A DNA stretch of 64,000 nucleotides, from the NCBI GenBank assembly GCA_020851565.1, contig JADZCN010000124.1, forward strand, positions 18,449 to 82,448, read 5' to 3'. The stretch is from Acidobacteriota bacterium. GTDB lineage: Bacteria > Acidobacteriota > Vicinamibacteria > Vicinamibacterales > UBA2999. The position numbers and the translations under genes are program-made. Numbering within the stretch: the stretch's first letter is position 1; the number at the start of each line of letters is the position of its first letter. Positions 16,778 through 25,645 of this stretch are shown here, piece by piece. Under the pieces are notes generated by a model. The model was not told the origin of the DNA. It did not search any database and was given only the letters and a program-made list of their open reading frames with translations.

Positions 16778-18720
16778 CCGCCGCCGTCGACGCCGTCTTC
16801 GCGGACGATGGGCCGCTGGCGCGCGCCCTTCCGCATTTCGAGCCTCGCGAGGGCCAGCGCATGATGGCCCGGGCCGTGGCCGAGACCCTGGAGCACGGCG
16901 GCGTCCTGCTCGCCGAGGCCGGGACCGGCACGGGCAAGACCCTCGCCTATCTCGTGCCCGCCATCCTGAGCGGCCGCCGCGTCCTGGTCTCCACCGGCAC
17001 CAAGAACCTGCAGGAGCAGATCTATTTCAAGGACCTGCCCGTGCTGCAGCAGGCCCTGGGCGTCACCTTCACCGCGACGTACATGAAGGGGCGCGCGAAC
17101 TACCTCTGCCTGCACCGGCTGCAGCAGGCGCGCGGTGCCGCCACCCCGGGCGCGGCAAGCGCCGAGCTCGAGGAGATTGCCGCCTGGGCGGAGACGACGG
17201 ACACGGGAGATCGTGCGGAGCTCGCGGACCTTCCCGAGAACTCGCCGCTCTGGCACGACGTCGCCGCCACGGCTGATACGTGCCTCGGCAGCGACTGCCC
17301 GCAGTACCAGGAGTGCTTCGTGACGCGCATGCGCCAGCGCGCCGCCGCCTCGGACCTCGTCATCGTCAACCACCACCTGCTGTGCGCCGACGCGGCCGTG
17401 CGCCAAAGCTCCTACGGCGAGGTGATCCCCGCGTGCCAGTACGCGGTGGTGGACGAGGCACACCAGCTCGAGGACGTGGCCACCCAGTACTTCGGCATCG
17501 CCGTCAGCAACTACCGGCTCGACGAGCTCGGACGCGACGCCGAGCGCATGCTGAACGCGGGCGTCGTGGCCGATGATGATGGGGCGCTGCGCAGGCAGGT
17601 GCGCCGGGTGGACGACCACGCGCGCGCCTTCTTCGGCGGCCTGACCCTCGCCCGCACCGCGCGGGGCGCCGCCAGCGAGCGCCTGCGCATTGGCCCCGAC
17701 TGGTTCGGCGACATCGTCGACGACGGGCTCGCCCTGGTCAGCGCGCTGGACGGCTTCGAGGGCGCGATGAGCCTGGCCGCGGGATCGGCCGAGGGCAGCA
17801 GCGCCTCGGAGGACGTGCTGGCGCTGGCGCGCCGCGCCGCTGAGATCCGCGACCAGCTGCGCTTCCTCATGGCGGCCTCCGACCCGCATCACGTGTACTT
17901 CGTGGAGACGCGGGGACGCGGCGTGTTCCTGCGGGCCGCGCCCATCGACGTCGCCGAGCTCCTGCAGGAGATGCTCTTCGACCGGATGCGCGCGAGCGTC
18001 CTCACCTCGGCCACGCTCACCGTGGAGGGATCGTTCGCCTACGTGCGCGGCAGGCTCGGCGTGGCCAACGCGGCCGAGGTGTCGATCCCGTCGGAGTTCG
18101 ACTACGCGCGGCAGGCGGTTCTGTACCTGCCGCGCCGCATGCCGTCCCCCAAGGCGCCCGGGTTCGGCGAGGCGGCCGCGCGCGAGGTGCTGGAGATCCT
18201 GCGGCGCACCGAGGGTCGCGCGTTCGTGCTGTTCACCAGCTACGGCGTGTTGCGCGAGGTGCGCAGCCTCGTGGAGTTCGCGCTGCCCTACCCGCTGCTG
18301 GTCCAGGGCGACGCGCCCAGGAGCGTGCTGCTCCAGCGGTTCCGATCCACGCCGCACGCGGTGCTCCTGGCGACCTCGTCGTTCTGGCAGGGCGTGGACG
18401 TGGCCGGCGAGCAGCTGAGCTGCGTGATCATCGACAAGCTGCCATTCGCATCGCCGGGCGACCCCATCACGGCGGCGCGCGTGGAGGCCATCGCATCCGA
18501 AGGGGGCGACCCGTTCCACGACTACCAGGTGCCCCTGGCCGTCCTGACCATGCTGCAGGGCCTTGGGCGGCTCATCCGCCACCGCGAGGATCGCGGCGTG
18601 CTGGCCGTGCTGGATCCGCGCCTCCGCACCATGCCGTACGGCCGCCGGTTCCTGGATTCCTTCCCGCCGGCGCCGGTGACCTACGACCTCGATCACGTGG
18701 GGAAGTTCTTCACGGAGTAG
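16738..18720 (+). CDS. dinG: DinG/XPD-type ATP-dependent DNA helicase
   Basis: A 660-residue superfamily 2 helicase. [14 protein letters not shown] is the Q-motif, [10 protein letters not shown] at residues 59-68 is Walker A, DEAH follows [12 protein letters not shown], and the C-terminal [28 protein letters not shown] and [14 protein letters not shown] are motifs V and VI. Four cysteines (NYLC, TCLGSDC and QECF) are spaced as in the Fe-S cluster domain of DinG/YoaA/XPD. It should unwind 5'-overhang or R-loop DNA during repair. The only start that keeps the Q-motif and precedes it is GTG at 16738 (or a CTG at 16774), so it overlaps glyA by 40 bases. Confidence 0.9.
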   Translation: MPDVPAVPGTAGLTAAVDAVFADDGPLARALPHFEPREGQRMMARAVAETLEHGGVLLAEAGTGTGKTLAYLVPAILSGRRVLVSTGTKNLQEQIYFKDLPVLQQALGVTFTATYMKGRANYLCLHRLQQARGAATPGAASAELEEIAAWAETTDTGDRAELADLPENSPLWHDVAATADTCLGSDCPQYQECFVTRMRQRAAASDLVIVNHHLLCADAAVRQSSYGEVIPACQYAVVDEAHQLEDVATQYFGIAVSNYRLDELGRDAERMLNAGVVADDDGALRRQVRRVDDHARAFFGGLTLARTARGAASERLRIGPDWFGDIVDDGLALVSALDGFEGAMSLAAGSAEGSSASEDVLALARRAAEIRDQLRFLMAASDPHHVYFVETRGRGVFLRAAPIDVAELLQEMLFDRMRASVLTSATLTVEGSFAYVRGRLGVANAAEVSIPSEFDYARQAVLYLPRRMPSPKAPGFGEAAAREVLEILRRTEGRAFVLFTSYGVLREVRSLVEFALPYPLLVQGDAPRSVLLQRFRSTPHAVLLATSSFWQGVDVAGEQLSCVIIDKLPFASPGDPITAARVEAIASEGGDPFHDYQVPLAVLTMLQGLGRLIRHREDRGVLAVLDPRLRTMPYGRRFLDSFPPAPVTYDLDHVGKFFTE

Positions 18721-18732
18721 TCTAAACTGTTC

Positions 18733-18778
18733 ACAGCACGCGGGTTCAAGGCACGCGGGTTCAAGGCACGAGGGTGCT
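18733..18778. repeat. Short direct repeat before a start codon
   Basis: The 15-base unit GCACGCGGGTTCAAG occurs twice in full and once in degraded form, ending 4 bases before the ATG at 18782. It resembles the other arrays that sit right before start codons. Confidence 0.7.
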
Positions 18779-18781
18779 GAC

Positions 18782-19720
18782 ATGCTCAAGACACTGATGA
18801 CGACACTGGCGGCCATCGCGGTCGTGTTGATGCTGGCCCCGGATGCGTGGGCACAGTCCACGCTGATCAAGGGGAAGGTCCTCGACACCGAGGGGAAGCC
18901 CATCCAGGGCGCGACCGTGACCATCGAGCTCAAGACCGGCGCGCCGCGGAAATACCAGACGAAGACCGACCGGCGGGGCGAGTTCGTGCAGCTGCTCACC
19001 GAGTCGGGCGAGTACCTCGTGACTGCCTCGTTCGAGAAGATTGGAACGGCGGCGGCCCCGGTGCGCGTGCGGCTGGGGGCCCCGGCCGACGTCACCATCA
19101 CGCTGGCGCCGGGCGGCGGCGCCTCGCCCGAGGAGGCGAAGAAGAACGCCGAGCTGAAGAAGGCCTTCGACGACGGCGTCGCGGCCAGCCGTGCCGGCGA
19201 TCACGATGCGGCCATCGCGAGCTTCACGGCCGCGGCGGGCCTCATGCCCAACTGCCACGACTGCTACTACAACATCGGCGTCTCGCAGATGGCGAAGAAG
19301 GACGAGAAGGCGGCCGAGGAGTCGTGGAAGAAGGCCCTCGAGATCAGGCCGGACTACGTCGAGGCGATGAACGCGCTGGCGACGCTCTACAACAACCAGA
19401 AGCGCTTCGACGAGGCGGCCGCGATGAGCGCGAAGGCCGCAGGGTCGGGCGGAGGCGCGGGCGGGTCCGCCGACGCCGTCTACAACCAGGGCATCATCCT
19501 GTGGAACCAGGGCAAGATCGCCGAGGCCAAGGCGAAGTTCGAGGAGACCATCAAGGCCGACCCGACCTACGCCGACGCCCACTACCAGATGGGCATGGCG
19601 CTGCTCAACGAAGGCAAGCTCCCCGAGGCCGTCGGCTCGTTCGAGACCTACCTCAAGCTCGCGCCCGACGGCCAGTTCGCCGCCCAGGCGAAAGCGATGG
19701 TGGCGCAGCTCAAGAAGTAG
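18782..19720 (+). CDS. Exported protein with carboxypeptidase-regulatory-like domain and TPRs
   Basis: A 312-residue product with a signal peptide (MLKTLMTTLAAIAVVLMLAPDAWA). Residues ~28-115 form a beta-sandwich of the carboxypeptidase-regulatory type (IKGKVLDTEGKPIQGATVTIEL). A lysine-rich helix leads into about four TPRs (DGVAASRAGDHDAAIASFTAA; YYNIGVSQMAKKDEKAAEESW; YNQGIILWNQGKIAEAKAKFEE; HYQMGMALLNEGKLPEAVGSFE). This domain pair is common in acidobacterial envelope proteins; TPRs imply protein-protein contacts in the periplasm. Partner and function are unknown. It sits alone between the helicase and yggS. Confidence 0.8.
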   Translation: MLKTLMTTLAAIAVVLMLAPDAWAQSTLIKGKVLDTEGKPIQGATVTIELKTGAPRKYQTKTDRRGEFVQLLTESGEYLVTASFEKIGTAAAPVRVRLGAPADVTITLAPGGGASPEEAKKNAELKKAFDDGVAASRAGDHDAAIASFTAAAGLMPNCHDCYYNIGVSQMAKKDEKAAEESWKKALEIRPDYVEAMNALATLYNNQKRFDEAAAMSAKAAGSGGGAGGSADAVYNQGIILWNQGKIAEAKAKFEETIKADPTYADAHYQMGMALLNEGKLPEAVGSFETYLKLAPDGQFAAQAKAMVAQLKK

Positions 19721-19800
19721 GTGCGGGCGGCGGCGACCAGAGCGAAGATACGTGCGAACTTGCGCACATTCGTGCAAAATGGCGGCGGCGAGGCGGTGGC

Positions 19801-20529
19801 GTGAGTGAGATAGCCGCGAACCTCGCGCGCGTGCGGGACCGGATGGGGGAGGCTGCCCTGCGGGCGGGGCGGCGGCCGGAGGACGTACGGCTCGTCGCCG
19901 TGTCCAAGACGTTTCCCATCGAGGCCGTCCGCGAGGCGTACGACGCCGGGCAGCGCGAGTTCGGCGAGAACAAGGTGCAGGAAGCCCTGCAGAAGATCGA
20001 CCTTCAGGCCGACATGCGGATCGGGTGGCACCTGATAGGCCACCTGCAGTCGAACAAGGCCAGGAAGGCCGCCGCCCGCATGGACTGGATTCACGCCATC
20101 GACAGCGTGGAACTGCTCCGGCGCGTGGACGAGGCGGCGACGGCCGCGGGACGGTCGGTGAACGTGCTGGTCCAGGTGGACCTCGCGCTCGAAGCCACCA
20201 AGCACGGGGCGCCGGTGGAGGCCGTGCCGGACATCCTGGCCGCCGCCCGCGGCCTCGAGGGCGCCCGGCTGGCGGGGCTGATGCTGCTGCCGCCGCTCGT
20301 CGAGCAGGCGGAGGATGCCCGGCCCTGGTTCAGACAGTTGCGTGCGCTGCGGGATCGGTGGGTGGAGGACGGCACCCCGGCCGGGCAGCTCCGGGAGCTC
20401 TCAATGGGGATGAGCCACGATTTCGAAGTGGCCATCGAGGAAGGCGCCACGATGGTGCGCGTGGGAAGCGCGATCTTCGGGGCGCGGTTCTACGGCCCGC
20501 CGGCCGTGAAAGGTTCGCAGACGCCATGA
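19801..20529 (+). CDS. yggS: YggS/PROSC-type PLP-binding homeostasis protein
   Basis: From the GTG at 19801 the product has 242 residues. It is a single alpha/beta-barrel PLP protein: PLP lysine in LVAVSKTFP (about residue 40), GENKVQEALQK, WHLIGHLQSNKARKAA, LVQVDLALEATKHGA, LSMGMSHDFEVAIEEGATMVRVGSAIFG. The family buffers and delivers PLP and is not an active racemase. It overlaps the next gene by ATGA, giving the yggS-divIVA-yggU order that is widespread near division genes. A purine-rich GCGAGGCGG lies shortly upstream. Confidence 0.94.
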   Translation: MSEIAANLARVRDRMGEAALRAGRRPEDVRLVAVSKTFPIEAVREAYDAGQREFGENKVQEALQKIDLQADMRIGWHLIGHLQSNKARKAAARMDWIHAIDSVELLRRVDEAATAAGRSVNVLVQVDLALEATKHGAPVEAVPDILAAARGLEGARLAGLMLLPPLVEQAEDARPWFRQLRALRDRWVEDGTPAGQLRELSMGMSHDFEVAIEEGATMVRVGSAIFGARFYGPPAVKGSQTP

Positions 20530-21098
20530 AGGTGACACCGCTCGACCTGCGCCAGCAGCGATTCCAGACCGTGATGCGCGGCTACGACCGTGGCGAGGTG
20601 ACCGCGTTCCTGAACGAGGTGGCGGACGATTACGAGAACGCCCTCCGCGAGACCGACCGGCTCCGCCAGGAGGTCACCAAGCTCGAGGCCGTGCTCGCCG
20701 AGCACCGCGGGCAGGAGCGCAACCTGCGCAACACGCTGCTGACGGCCCAGAAGATGGCCGACGAGATCAAGGACACCGCCACGGCAGAGGCCGAGCGGAT
20801 CCTGCGCGAGGCCGAGGGCCGCGCCGATCTCATCGTCCAGAAGTCGCAGGCGCGCATCGAGGACGTCCAGCGCGAAATCGAGGGGATGAAGTCGAAGCGC
20901 AAGGAGGTGGAGTCGAGCGTCGAGGCGCTCATCACCACGCTCCAGGGCACGCTGTCCTTCATCCGCGAGCAGGACGCGAAGGCGCGCGACGAAAAGGTGC
21001 TGCTGCTCCACCGCCCCAAGCAGGCGGAGCCTCCGGCGCCGGCCAGCCCGCAGGCGCTCGTCACGATCGACGAGCAGCGGGCATCCTCGCAGGGCTAG
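20526..21098 (+). CDS. divIVA: DivIVA-domain protein
   Basis: A 190-residue protein with the DivIVA N-terminal lipid-binding motif (VTPLDLRQQRFQTVMRGYDRGEVTAFLNEV) followed by a coiled coil from about residue 35 to 140 (ETDRLRQEVTKLEAVLAEHR; REAEGRADLIVQKSQARIEDVQREIEG). It ends in an unstructured Pro/Ala tail. Such proteins bind negatively curved membrane and position division or cell-wall enzymes. The ATG lies in the stop region of yggS (ATGA at 20526-20529), implying coupling. Confidence 0.9.
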   Translation: MKVTPLDLRQQRFQTVMRGYDRGEVTAFLNEVADDYENALRETDRLRQEVTKLEAVLAEHRGQERNLRNTLLTAQKMADEIKDTATAEAERILREAEGRADLIVQKSQARIEDVQREIEGMKSKRKEVESSVEALITTLQGTLSFIREQDAKARDEKVLLLHRPKQAEPPAPASPQALVTIDEQRASSQG

Positions 21099-21107
21099 CT
21101 GGCCCGG

Positions 21108-21377
21108 GTGACCTGCGAGCTCGCCGTCCGCGTCATCCCGCGCGCATCGAAAGCCGGGGTCGCCGGCACGCGCGACAACGCCATTCTCGTCAGGCTGGGC
21201 GCGGCGCCCGTTGAGGGTGCCGCCAACGCTGAACTCATCGACACCCTCGCCCGCGCGCTCGGCGTGCCCAGGCGCGCCATCACCATCACCGCCGGCGCCT
21301 CGTCTCGCAGCAAGCGCGTGCGCGTAGAGGGCCTGTCGCGCGACGCGGCCCTCCAGAAGCTCGGCCTCACCCCATGA
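21108..21377 (+). CDS. yggU: DUF167 / YggU-family protein
   Basis: A GTG-initiated 89-residue protein with the whole family core: VRVIPRASKAGVAG at the N-terminus, RLGAAPVEGAANAELIDTLARALGVPRRAITITAGASSRSKRVRVEGL. DUF167 proteins are small, conserved, of unknown molecular function and often lie after yggS/yggT. The stop overlaps the start of hutI (ATGA at 21374-21377). Confidence 0.9.
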   Translation: MTCELAVRVIPRASKAGVAGTRDNAILVRLGAAPVEGAANAELIDTLARALGVPRRAITITAGASSRSKRVRVEGLSRDAALQKLGLTP

Positions 21378-22621
21378 TCACCGCCGACCTGCTCATCGAC
21401 CACGCCGACCTCGTCGCCACCTGTGCGGGGCCCGCGCCGCGCGGCGGCGGTGCGCAGGGTGACATCGCCGCAGTGCCGCATGCCTCCGTCGCGTCCTCGG
21501 GCGGCCGGATCGTGTTCGTCGGTCCCGCGGAGGAGTGCCGCCGGCAGGTCTCGCTCGAACCAGGCGCGACCGTCGTCGCCGGGCGCGGGCGCACGGTGGT
21601 GCCCGGGTTCGTGGATCCGCACACCCATCTCGTCTTCGCGGGGGACCGGCGTGACGAGCTGCAACGCCGGCTCGCCGGCGCCACCTACGCGGAGATCGCG
21701 GCGGGGGGCGGCGGCATCGTCAAGACGGTGGCCGCCACGCGCGCGGCAAGCGTGGAGGAGCTGGTGAGGGCGGCGCGCCCGCGCCTGGCCTCCATGCTGG
21801 CGCATGGCACCACCACCGCCGAGGTCAAGAGTGGGTACGGCCTCGACGTGGAGTCGGAGCTGAAGATGCTCCGCGCCATCCGGCAACTGGCCGCGGAACA
21901 GCCCGTCGCGCTCGCGGCCACGTTCATGGGCGCGCACGAGTATCCCGTGGACTACCGCGATACACGCGCGGCGTACGTGGATCTGGTCGTGCGCGAGATG
22001 ATCCCCGCCGTCGCGCGCGAGGGCCTGGCGGAGTGGTGCGACGTCTTCTGCGAGCGGGGCGTGTTCACCCCGGAGGAGTCGAAGGCCATCCTGCTGGCGG
22101 GACTCACGCACGGCCTGAAGGCGCGGATCCACGCCGACGAGCTGGCCCTGAGCGGAGGGTCCGCCGTGGCCGCCGACGTGGGCGCGCGGTCGGCGGATCA
22201 CCTGATCTTCGTGGACGAGGCGCATGCGGACCGCCTCGCCGAGTGCGGCGTGGTCGCCACCCTGCTGCCGGCGGCCGCGTTCTTCCTGAAACTGGGCCGC
22301 TTCGCCCCGGCGCGCATGCTCATCGAGCGCGGCGTGCCCGTGGCCCTGGCCACCGATCTCAACCCCGGAGGCGGCTTCACGCCCTCCATGCCGTTCGTGA
22401 TGGCGCTGGCGTGCTTCGGCATGCACATGACGCTCGAGGAGGCGCTGGTCGCCTCCACTATCAACGCGGCCGCGTCGCTCGATCGCCAGACGGTGGCCGG
22501 CAGTCTCGAGGTCGGCAAGCCCCTGGACGCCGTCGTCATCGACGGCCCGCTGAGCGAGCTCGTGCGCGTCGGCGCCCCGGTGATCGGCGCCGTCATCAAA
22601 CAGGGGCGCGTAGTCGCGTAG
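21374..22621 (+). CDS. hutI: Imidazolonepropionase
   Basis: A 415-residue amidohydrolase that opens 4-imidazolone-5-propionate to N-formimino-glutamate in histidine degradation. Metal ligands are in DPHTHLVFAGDR (HxH), the mid-barrel GAHEYP and HADEL histidines and ATDLNPGGGFTPSM with the metal-binding Asp. HutI-specific segments TYAEIAAGGGGIVKTVAATRAAS and VKSGYGLDVESELKMLRAIR are present. No hutH or hutU lies in the window, so the pathway must be split. It begins within the yggU stop codon and is followed by a repeat array and a cyclodeaminase that would act on its product. Confidence 0.96.
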   Translation: MITADLLIDHADLVATCAGPAPRGGGAQGDIAAVPHASVASSGGRIVFVGPAEECRRQVSLEPGATVVAGRGRTVVPGFVDPHTHLVFAGDRRDELQRRLAGATYAEIAAGGGGIVKTVAATRAASVEELVRAARPRLASMLAHGTTTAEVKSGYGLDVESELKMLRAIRQLAAEQPVALAATFMGAHEYPVDYRDTRAAYVDLVVREMIPAVAREGLAEWCDVFCERGVFTPEESKAILLAGLTHGLKARIHADELALSGGSAVAADVGARSADHLIFVDEAHADRLAECGVVATLLPAAAFFLKLGRFAPARMLIERGVPVALATDLNPGGGFTPSMPFVMALACFGMHMTLEEALVASTINAAASLDRQTVAGSLEVGKPLDAVVIDGPLSELVRVGAPVIGAVIKQGRVVA

Positions 22622-22712
22622 AAATCCCAGAACCCCAGAACCCCAGAACCCCAGAACCCCAGAACCTCAGAACCTCAGAACCCGAGAACTCAGAACCCGA
22701 GAACTCAGAACC
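22622..22712. repeat. Octamer tandem repeat (CCCAGAAC) abutting a start codon
   Basis: About eleven units, CCCAGAAC followed by CTCAGAAC, CCGAGAAC and TCAGAAC variants, begin directly after the hutI stop and end at the base before the ATG at 22713. It is the same unit and the same sense-strand orientation as the array at 8508-8602. It interrupts what is otherwise a tightly packed operon. Confidence 0.93.
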
Positions 22713-23330
22713 ATGTCCTTCTCGACACTGACCTTGAGAGCCTTCCTCGACCGTCTCGCCAGTTCGGAACCCACACCCGGCGGCGGCACGGCTTCGGCCG
22801 TCACCGGCGCCATGGGCACGGCGCTCCTGATCATGGTGGCCGGCCTCCCCAAGACGCGCACGAACACCGACGAGGAGCGTGCCGCCCTTGCGACCGTGCG
22901 CGGGCGGCTCGTGCCCATTCGCGAGGCCCTCGAGCGCTCGGCGGACGCTGATGCCGGAGCGTTCGACGAGGTCCTGGCGGCGTACCGGCTGCCGAAGGTG
23001 ACCGACGAGGAGAAAGCCGTGCGGAAGGCGGCGATCCAGCAGGCGATGGGTCACGCCATCGAGGCGCCGCTCGAGACCCTGCGCCTCGCGGCCGAGGCGC
23101 TCGACCTCGCGGAGACGGTGGCGAGGCACGGCGTGCCCTCGGCCTCGAGCGACGTGGGCGTCGCTGCGGGGCTGCTGCTGGCGGCCGCCGAGGGCGGCGC
23201 GGCGAATGTCAGGGTCAACCTCGGAAGCGTGTCGGACGAAGCGCGCCGCGTCCAGTGGGCCGCGGAGGCCGATCGCCTGTCCGCGAGCGCGACCGAGGCG
23301 GTCGGGAGGGCTCGCGCGGCGCTGTCCTGA
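22713..23330 (+). CDS. Formimidoyl-tetrahydrofolate cyclodeaminase (FTCD_C family)
   Basis: A 205-residue helical protein of the cyclodeaminase/methenyl-THF cyclohydrolase family: TLRAFLDRLASSEPTPGGGTASAVTGAMGTALLIMVAGL at the N-terminus and SSDVGVAAGLLLAAAEGGAANVRVNLGSV toward the C-terminus. It removes ammonia from 5-formimino-THF to give methenyl-THF, linking histidine breakdown to the folate pool. Its position after hutI fits that role, although the matching formiminotransferase is not in the window. A methenyl-THF cyclohydrolase (FchA) activity is the alternative. Confidence 0.88.
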   Translation: MSFSTLTLRAFLDRLASSEPTPGGGTASAVTGAMGTALLIMVAGLPKTRTNTDEERAALATVRGRLVPIREALERSADADAGAFDEVLAAYRLPKVTDEEKAVRKAAIQQAMGHAIEAPLETLRLAAEALDLAETVARHGVPSASSDVGVAAGLLLAAAEGGAANVRVNLGSVSDEARRVQWAAEADRLSASATEAVGRARAALS

Positions 23331-23372
23331 GGTCCTCCCCGGCCCGGCGGCCCCCAGGGGGGGCCGGCCCGG

Positions 23373-23744
23373 TCAGCGCCGGCTTCTCGACCCGCCGCGC
23401 GGACGCGTGTCCTCGAGCAACCGCACCTGTACGGACGTCTCGAAGTCCCAGGTGCGCTTGTAGAAGCCCGGCAGCAGGTCCACGGTGTCCGTGTACGGTG
23501 CGTCGATGGTCACCTGATACGGCAGGCGCCGCACGGTGAGCGCCTGCGCCGCCAGTGGGATCTCGTGGTCGGCCGCGATCTCGAGCACCCGGTCGGCCAG
23601 TTCCTCTTCGGTCCGGCTCCCCGCAAACAGCATGGCCTCCTGGAGCGCATCGACGAAGGCGTAGTGCTTGATGGCGGCGCGGCCGGCCTGCACGGTGGCC
23701 GTCACCAGGATGGCGGCGACGAGGAGCTTGATGATGGTCTTCAT
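23373..23744 (-). CDS. Small single-pass membrane protein of unknown function
   Basis: The ATG at 23744 gives 123 residues: an N-terminal helix (TIIKLLVAAILVTATVQAG), an acidic helical segment (MLFAGSRTEEELADRVLEIA) and a C-terminal beta-rich part (VRRLPYQVTIDAPYTDTVDLLPGF). This resembles small envelope proteins of the DUF4845 kind, but I do not recognise it firmly. It is convergent with the cyclodeaminase gene. An in-frame start at 23897 would add Gly/Pro/Arg-rich residues and is rejected. Confidence 0.6.
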   Translation of the reverse strand: MKTIIKLLVAAILVTATVQAGRAAIKHYAFVDALQEAMLFAGSRTEEELADRVLEIAADHEIPLAAQALTVRRLPYQVTIDAPYTDTVDLLPGFYKRTWDFETSVQVRLLEDTRPRGGSRSRR

Positions 23745-24105
23745 GGGCAACCGGTGTCGGCGGGCCCGAGGGGACAGGCCGGCCTTCTCGTCACGTCCTA
23801 TCCCTCCCCTATCGGTCGGCGCCTGCCCGGACTGTAGCCCTGGAGTGGCTCGTCCCGGGCCCGACAGCCACCGGGACCACGGTGGTCCTGCAGACACGGG
23901 AAAACTGGTGCAAACGACCTGAACGCTCCCCGTGTCCGGCCGTCACACCACCGCTCTAGACCGCGGCGTGGGCAACGGCACGCCCACAAAGGGCACCCGG
24001 ATGCCCCCCCGCGCCGAATCGCCGCTCCGTCACGGCCCTCCGCGAGGTAATCGCGCTCCGACAGGCTGGCACGAGCATTGATGCTGGGGCGTGCAGGAGA
24101 AGCTC
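23745..24105. other. Intergenic region with inverted repeats, no gene seen
   Basis: About 360 bases between two divergent genes. It holds a perfect 15-base dyad (GGACCAC-G-GTGGTCC, 23874-23888) and an 8-bp stem GACACGGG/CCCGTGTC (23893-23900 with 23929-23936) enclosing 28 bases that contain a smaller GGT/ACC pairing. It may be a regulatory leader for either neighbour. I could not match it to a known riboswitch. Confidence 0.5.
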
Positions 24106-24678
24106 ATGACAACCATTCGCGCAGCCGCCTGTGCCGTGGCGCTCCTGGCGCTGCCGGTGTCGATATCCGGCGCTGCCCCCGTACAGGCCGTCAATCCGAC
24201 GGCGGCGGCCATCCACGCCTTCCGGCAGAAGGTCGCCGATTACGTCAAGGTCCACCGGGAGGCCGACTCGAAGGTCCCAAGCCTCACCGAGACCAACGAC
24301 CCGACGAAGATCGCGGTGCGCGAGGCAGCGCTCGGCCAGGCGATTCGTGAGCTGCGCGCGGGCGCACGCCCCGGGGACATCTTCGTCGCGGAGGTCCGGC
24401 CGCACCTGATCGCACTGATACAGCGCGACTTCGCGAAGCGGTCCCGCACGTCGCGTCGCGCGCTCGTCGAGGACCAGCCCGCGACGCTGGCGCTCGAGGT
24501 CAACATGACCTACCCCACCGCAATCCCGCTGGCCACCTTTCCGGGAAAGCTGCTGCGCACGCTGCCCGATCTGCCCCCCGAGCTCGAGTACCGCATCGTG
24601 GGCCGCCACCTGATCCTCCGTGACGTGAAGGCCAACATCGTCGTGGACTTCATCCGCGACGCGGTGCCGACGACGTGA
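24106..24678 (+). CDS. Exported protein of unknown function
   Basis: AGGAG lies 7 bases before the ATG at 24106, giving 190 residues. A signal peptide (AAACAVALLALPVSISGAAP) precedes a helical region (IHAFRQKVADYVKVHREADSK; REAALGQAIRELRAGARPGDIFVAEVRPHLIALIQRDFAKR) and a shorter segment ending LEYRIVGRHLILRDVKANIVVDFIRDAVP. The last motif recurs in several acidobacterial exported proteins of unknown role. It is first in a run of four closely spaced genes (phosphatase, kinase-like, DUF4956), so it may belong to their pathway. Confidence 0.75.
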   Translation: MTTIRAAACAVALLALPVSISGAAPVQAVNPTAAAIHAFRQKVADYVKVHREADSKVPSLTETNDPTKIAVREAALGQAIRELRAGARPGDIFVAEVRPHLIALIQRDFAKRSRTSRRALVEDQPATLALEVNMTYPTAIPLATFPGKLLRTLPDLPPELEYRIVGRHLILRDVKANIVVDFIRDAVPTT

Positions 24679-24700
24679 CGCGCGAGCCGAGGTGAGACGT

Positions 24701-25645
24701 ATGACGTTCCTCTCCCGACACATGCCGTGGACCTCCCTGCTCGTCCTGGCGATCTGCTCCACCTTCTTTCCCGCGAGTGGCGACTCGTGGACCGGCGCCT
24801 CGGCCGCGGCCGCCGTCGTGCGGGCTGCGGACGACACGATGCCGCCCGTGGCGGAGGGCTCGGTACGCTTCGCGGTGCTCGGAGACACCGGGACCGGCGG
24901 GAGCGCGCAGCGCCAGGTGGGCGCGCAGCTGGCCGAATCGCACGCCGTGTTCCCCTTCGAGTTCGTCCTGATGCTCGGCGACAACATGTACGGCTCGGAG
25001 CGCCCGCAGGACTTCGAGAGGAAGTTCGAGGAGCCCTACCGTCCCTTGCTGGACCGCGGCATCCAGTTCTACGCGTCGCTCGGGAACCACGACGACCCCA
25101 ACCAGCGCTTCTACAAGCCGTTCAACATGAACGGGCAGCGCTACTACACGTTCCGGAAGGGCGACGTGCGCTTCTTCGCCCTCGACAGCAACTACATGGA
25201 CAAGGACCAGCAGGCCTGGCTCGAGAAAGAGCTCGCCGCCTCCGACTCGAAGTGGAAGATCGCGTTCTTCCACCATCCACTCTACTCGTCCGGGGCGCGG
25301 CATGGTTCGGAGGAGGACCTTCGCGACATCGTCGAGCCGCTGTTCGTCGAGCACGGCGTGAGCGTGGTGTTCGCCGGGCACGAGCACTTCTACGAGCGCA
25401 TCAAGCCCCAGAAGGGTATTCACCACTTCACCAATGGGGCGGCTGCGAAACTCCGCGCGGGGAACATCCGCGTGGGGCCGCTCACGGCAAAGGGGTTCGA
25501 CACGGACCACTCCTACATGCTCGTAGAGATTCACGAGGACACGATGCACTTCCAGGTACTGTCCAGGCCCGGCAAGCGCGTCGATGCCGGGACCGTCGTG
25601 GTGCGGGTCCCGGCCGCGACCACGGCAACGAAGGGAGATCGATGA
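24701..25645 (+). CDS. Exported metallophosphoesterase, purple-acid-phosphatase-like
   Basis: GAGGTGA lies just upstream of the ATG at 24701 (314 residues; a GTG at 24692 is possible). After an export segment (LLVLAICSTFFPASG) come the calcineurin-type metal motifs in order: FAVLGDTGTGG, LMLGDNMYG, SLGNHDDP, FFHHPLYSSG, VFAGHEHFYER. GDTG rather than GDxH in motif 1 and the GHEHFYER ending are as in tartrate-resistant purple acid phosphatases. It should hydrolyse phosphomonoesters outside the cytoplasm. Its stop overlaps the start of the kinase-like gene. Confidence 0.9.
   Translation: MTFLSRHMPWTSLLVLAICSTFFPASGDSWTGASAAAAVVRAADDTMPPVAEGSVRFAVLGDTGTGGSAQRQVGAQLAESHAVFPFEFVLMLGDNMYGSERPQDFERKFEEPYRPLLDRGIQFYASLGNHDDPNQRFYKPFNMNGQRYYTFRKGDVRFFALDSNYMDKDQQAWLEKELAASDSKWKIAFFHHPLYSSGARHGSEEDLRDIVEPLFVEHGVSVVFAGHEHFYERIKPQKGIHHFTNGAAAKLRAGNIRVGPLTAKGFDTDHSYMLVEIHEDTMHFQVLSRPGKRVDAGTVVVRVPAATTATKGDR

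Noticed and set aside
16048..19101. 1017-codon ORF on the minus strand
   Set aside because: Antisense to glyA, the helicase and the start of the TPR gene, each of which has clear family motifs; its own residues give no domain.
23893..23936. Cyclic di-GMP riboswitch
   Set aside because: The stem is good but the conserved internal bases of the GEMM-I motif are not there; kept only as an unassigned structure.
23331..24105. tRNA or other stable RNA gene in the longer intergenic gaps
   Set aside because: No cloverleaf with T-loop (GTTCRANNC) or anticodon arm was found here or in the other gaps.
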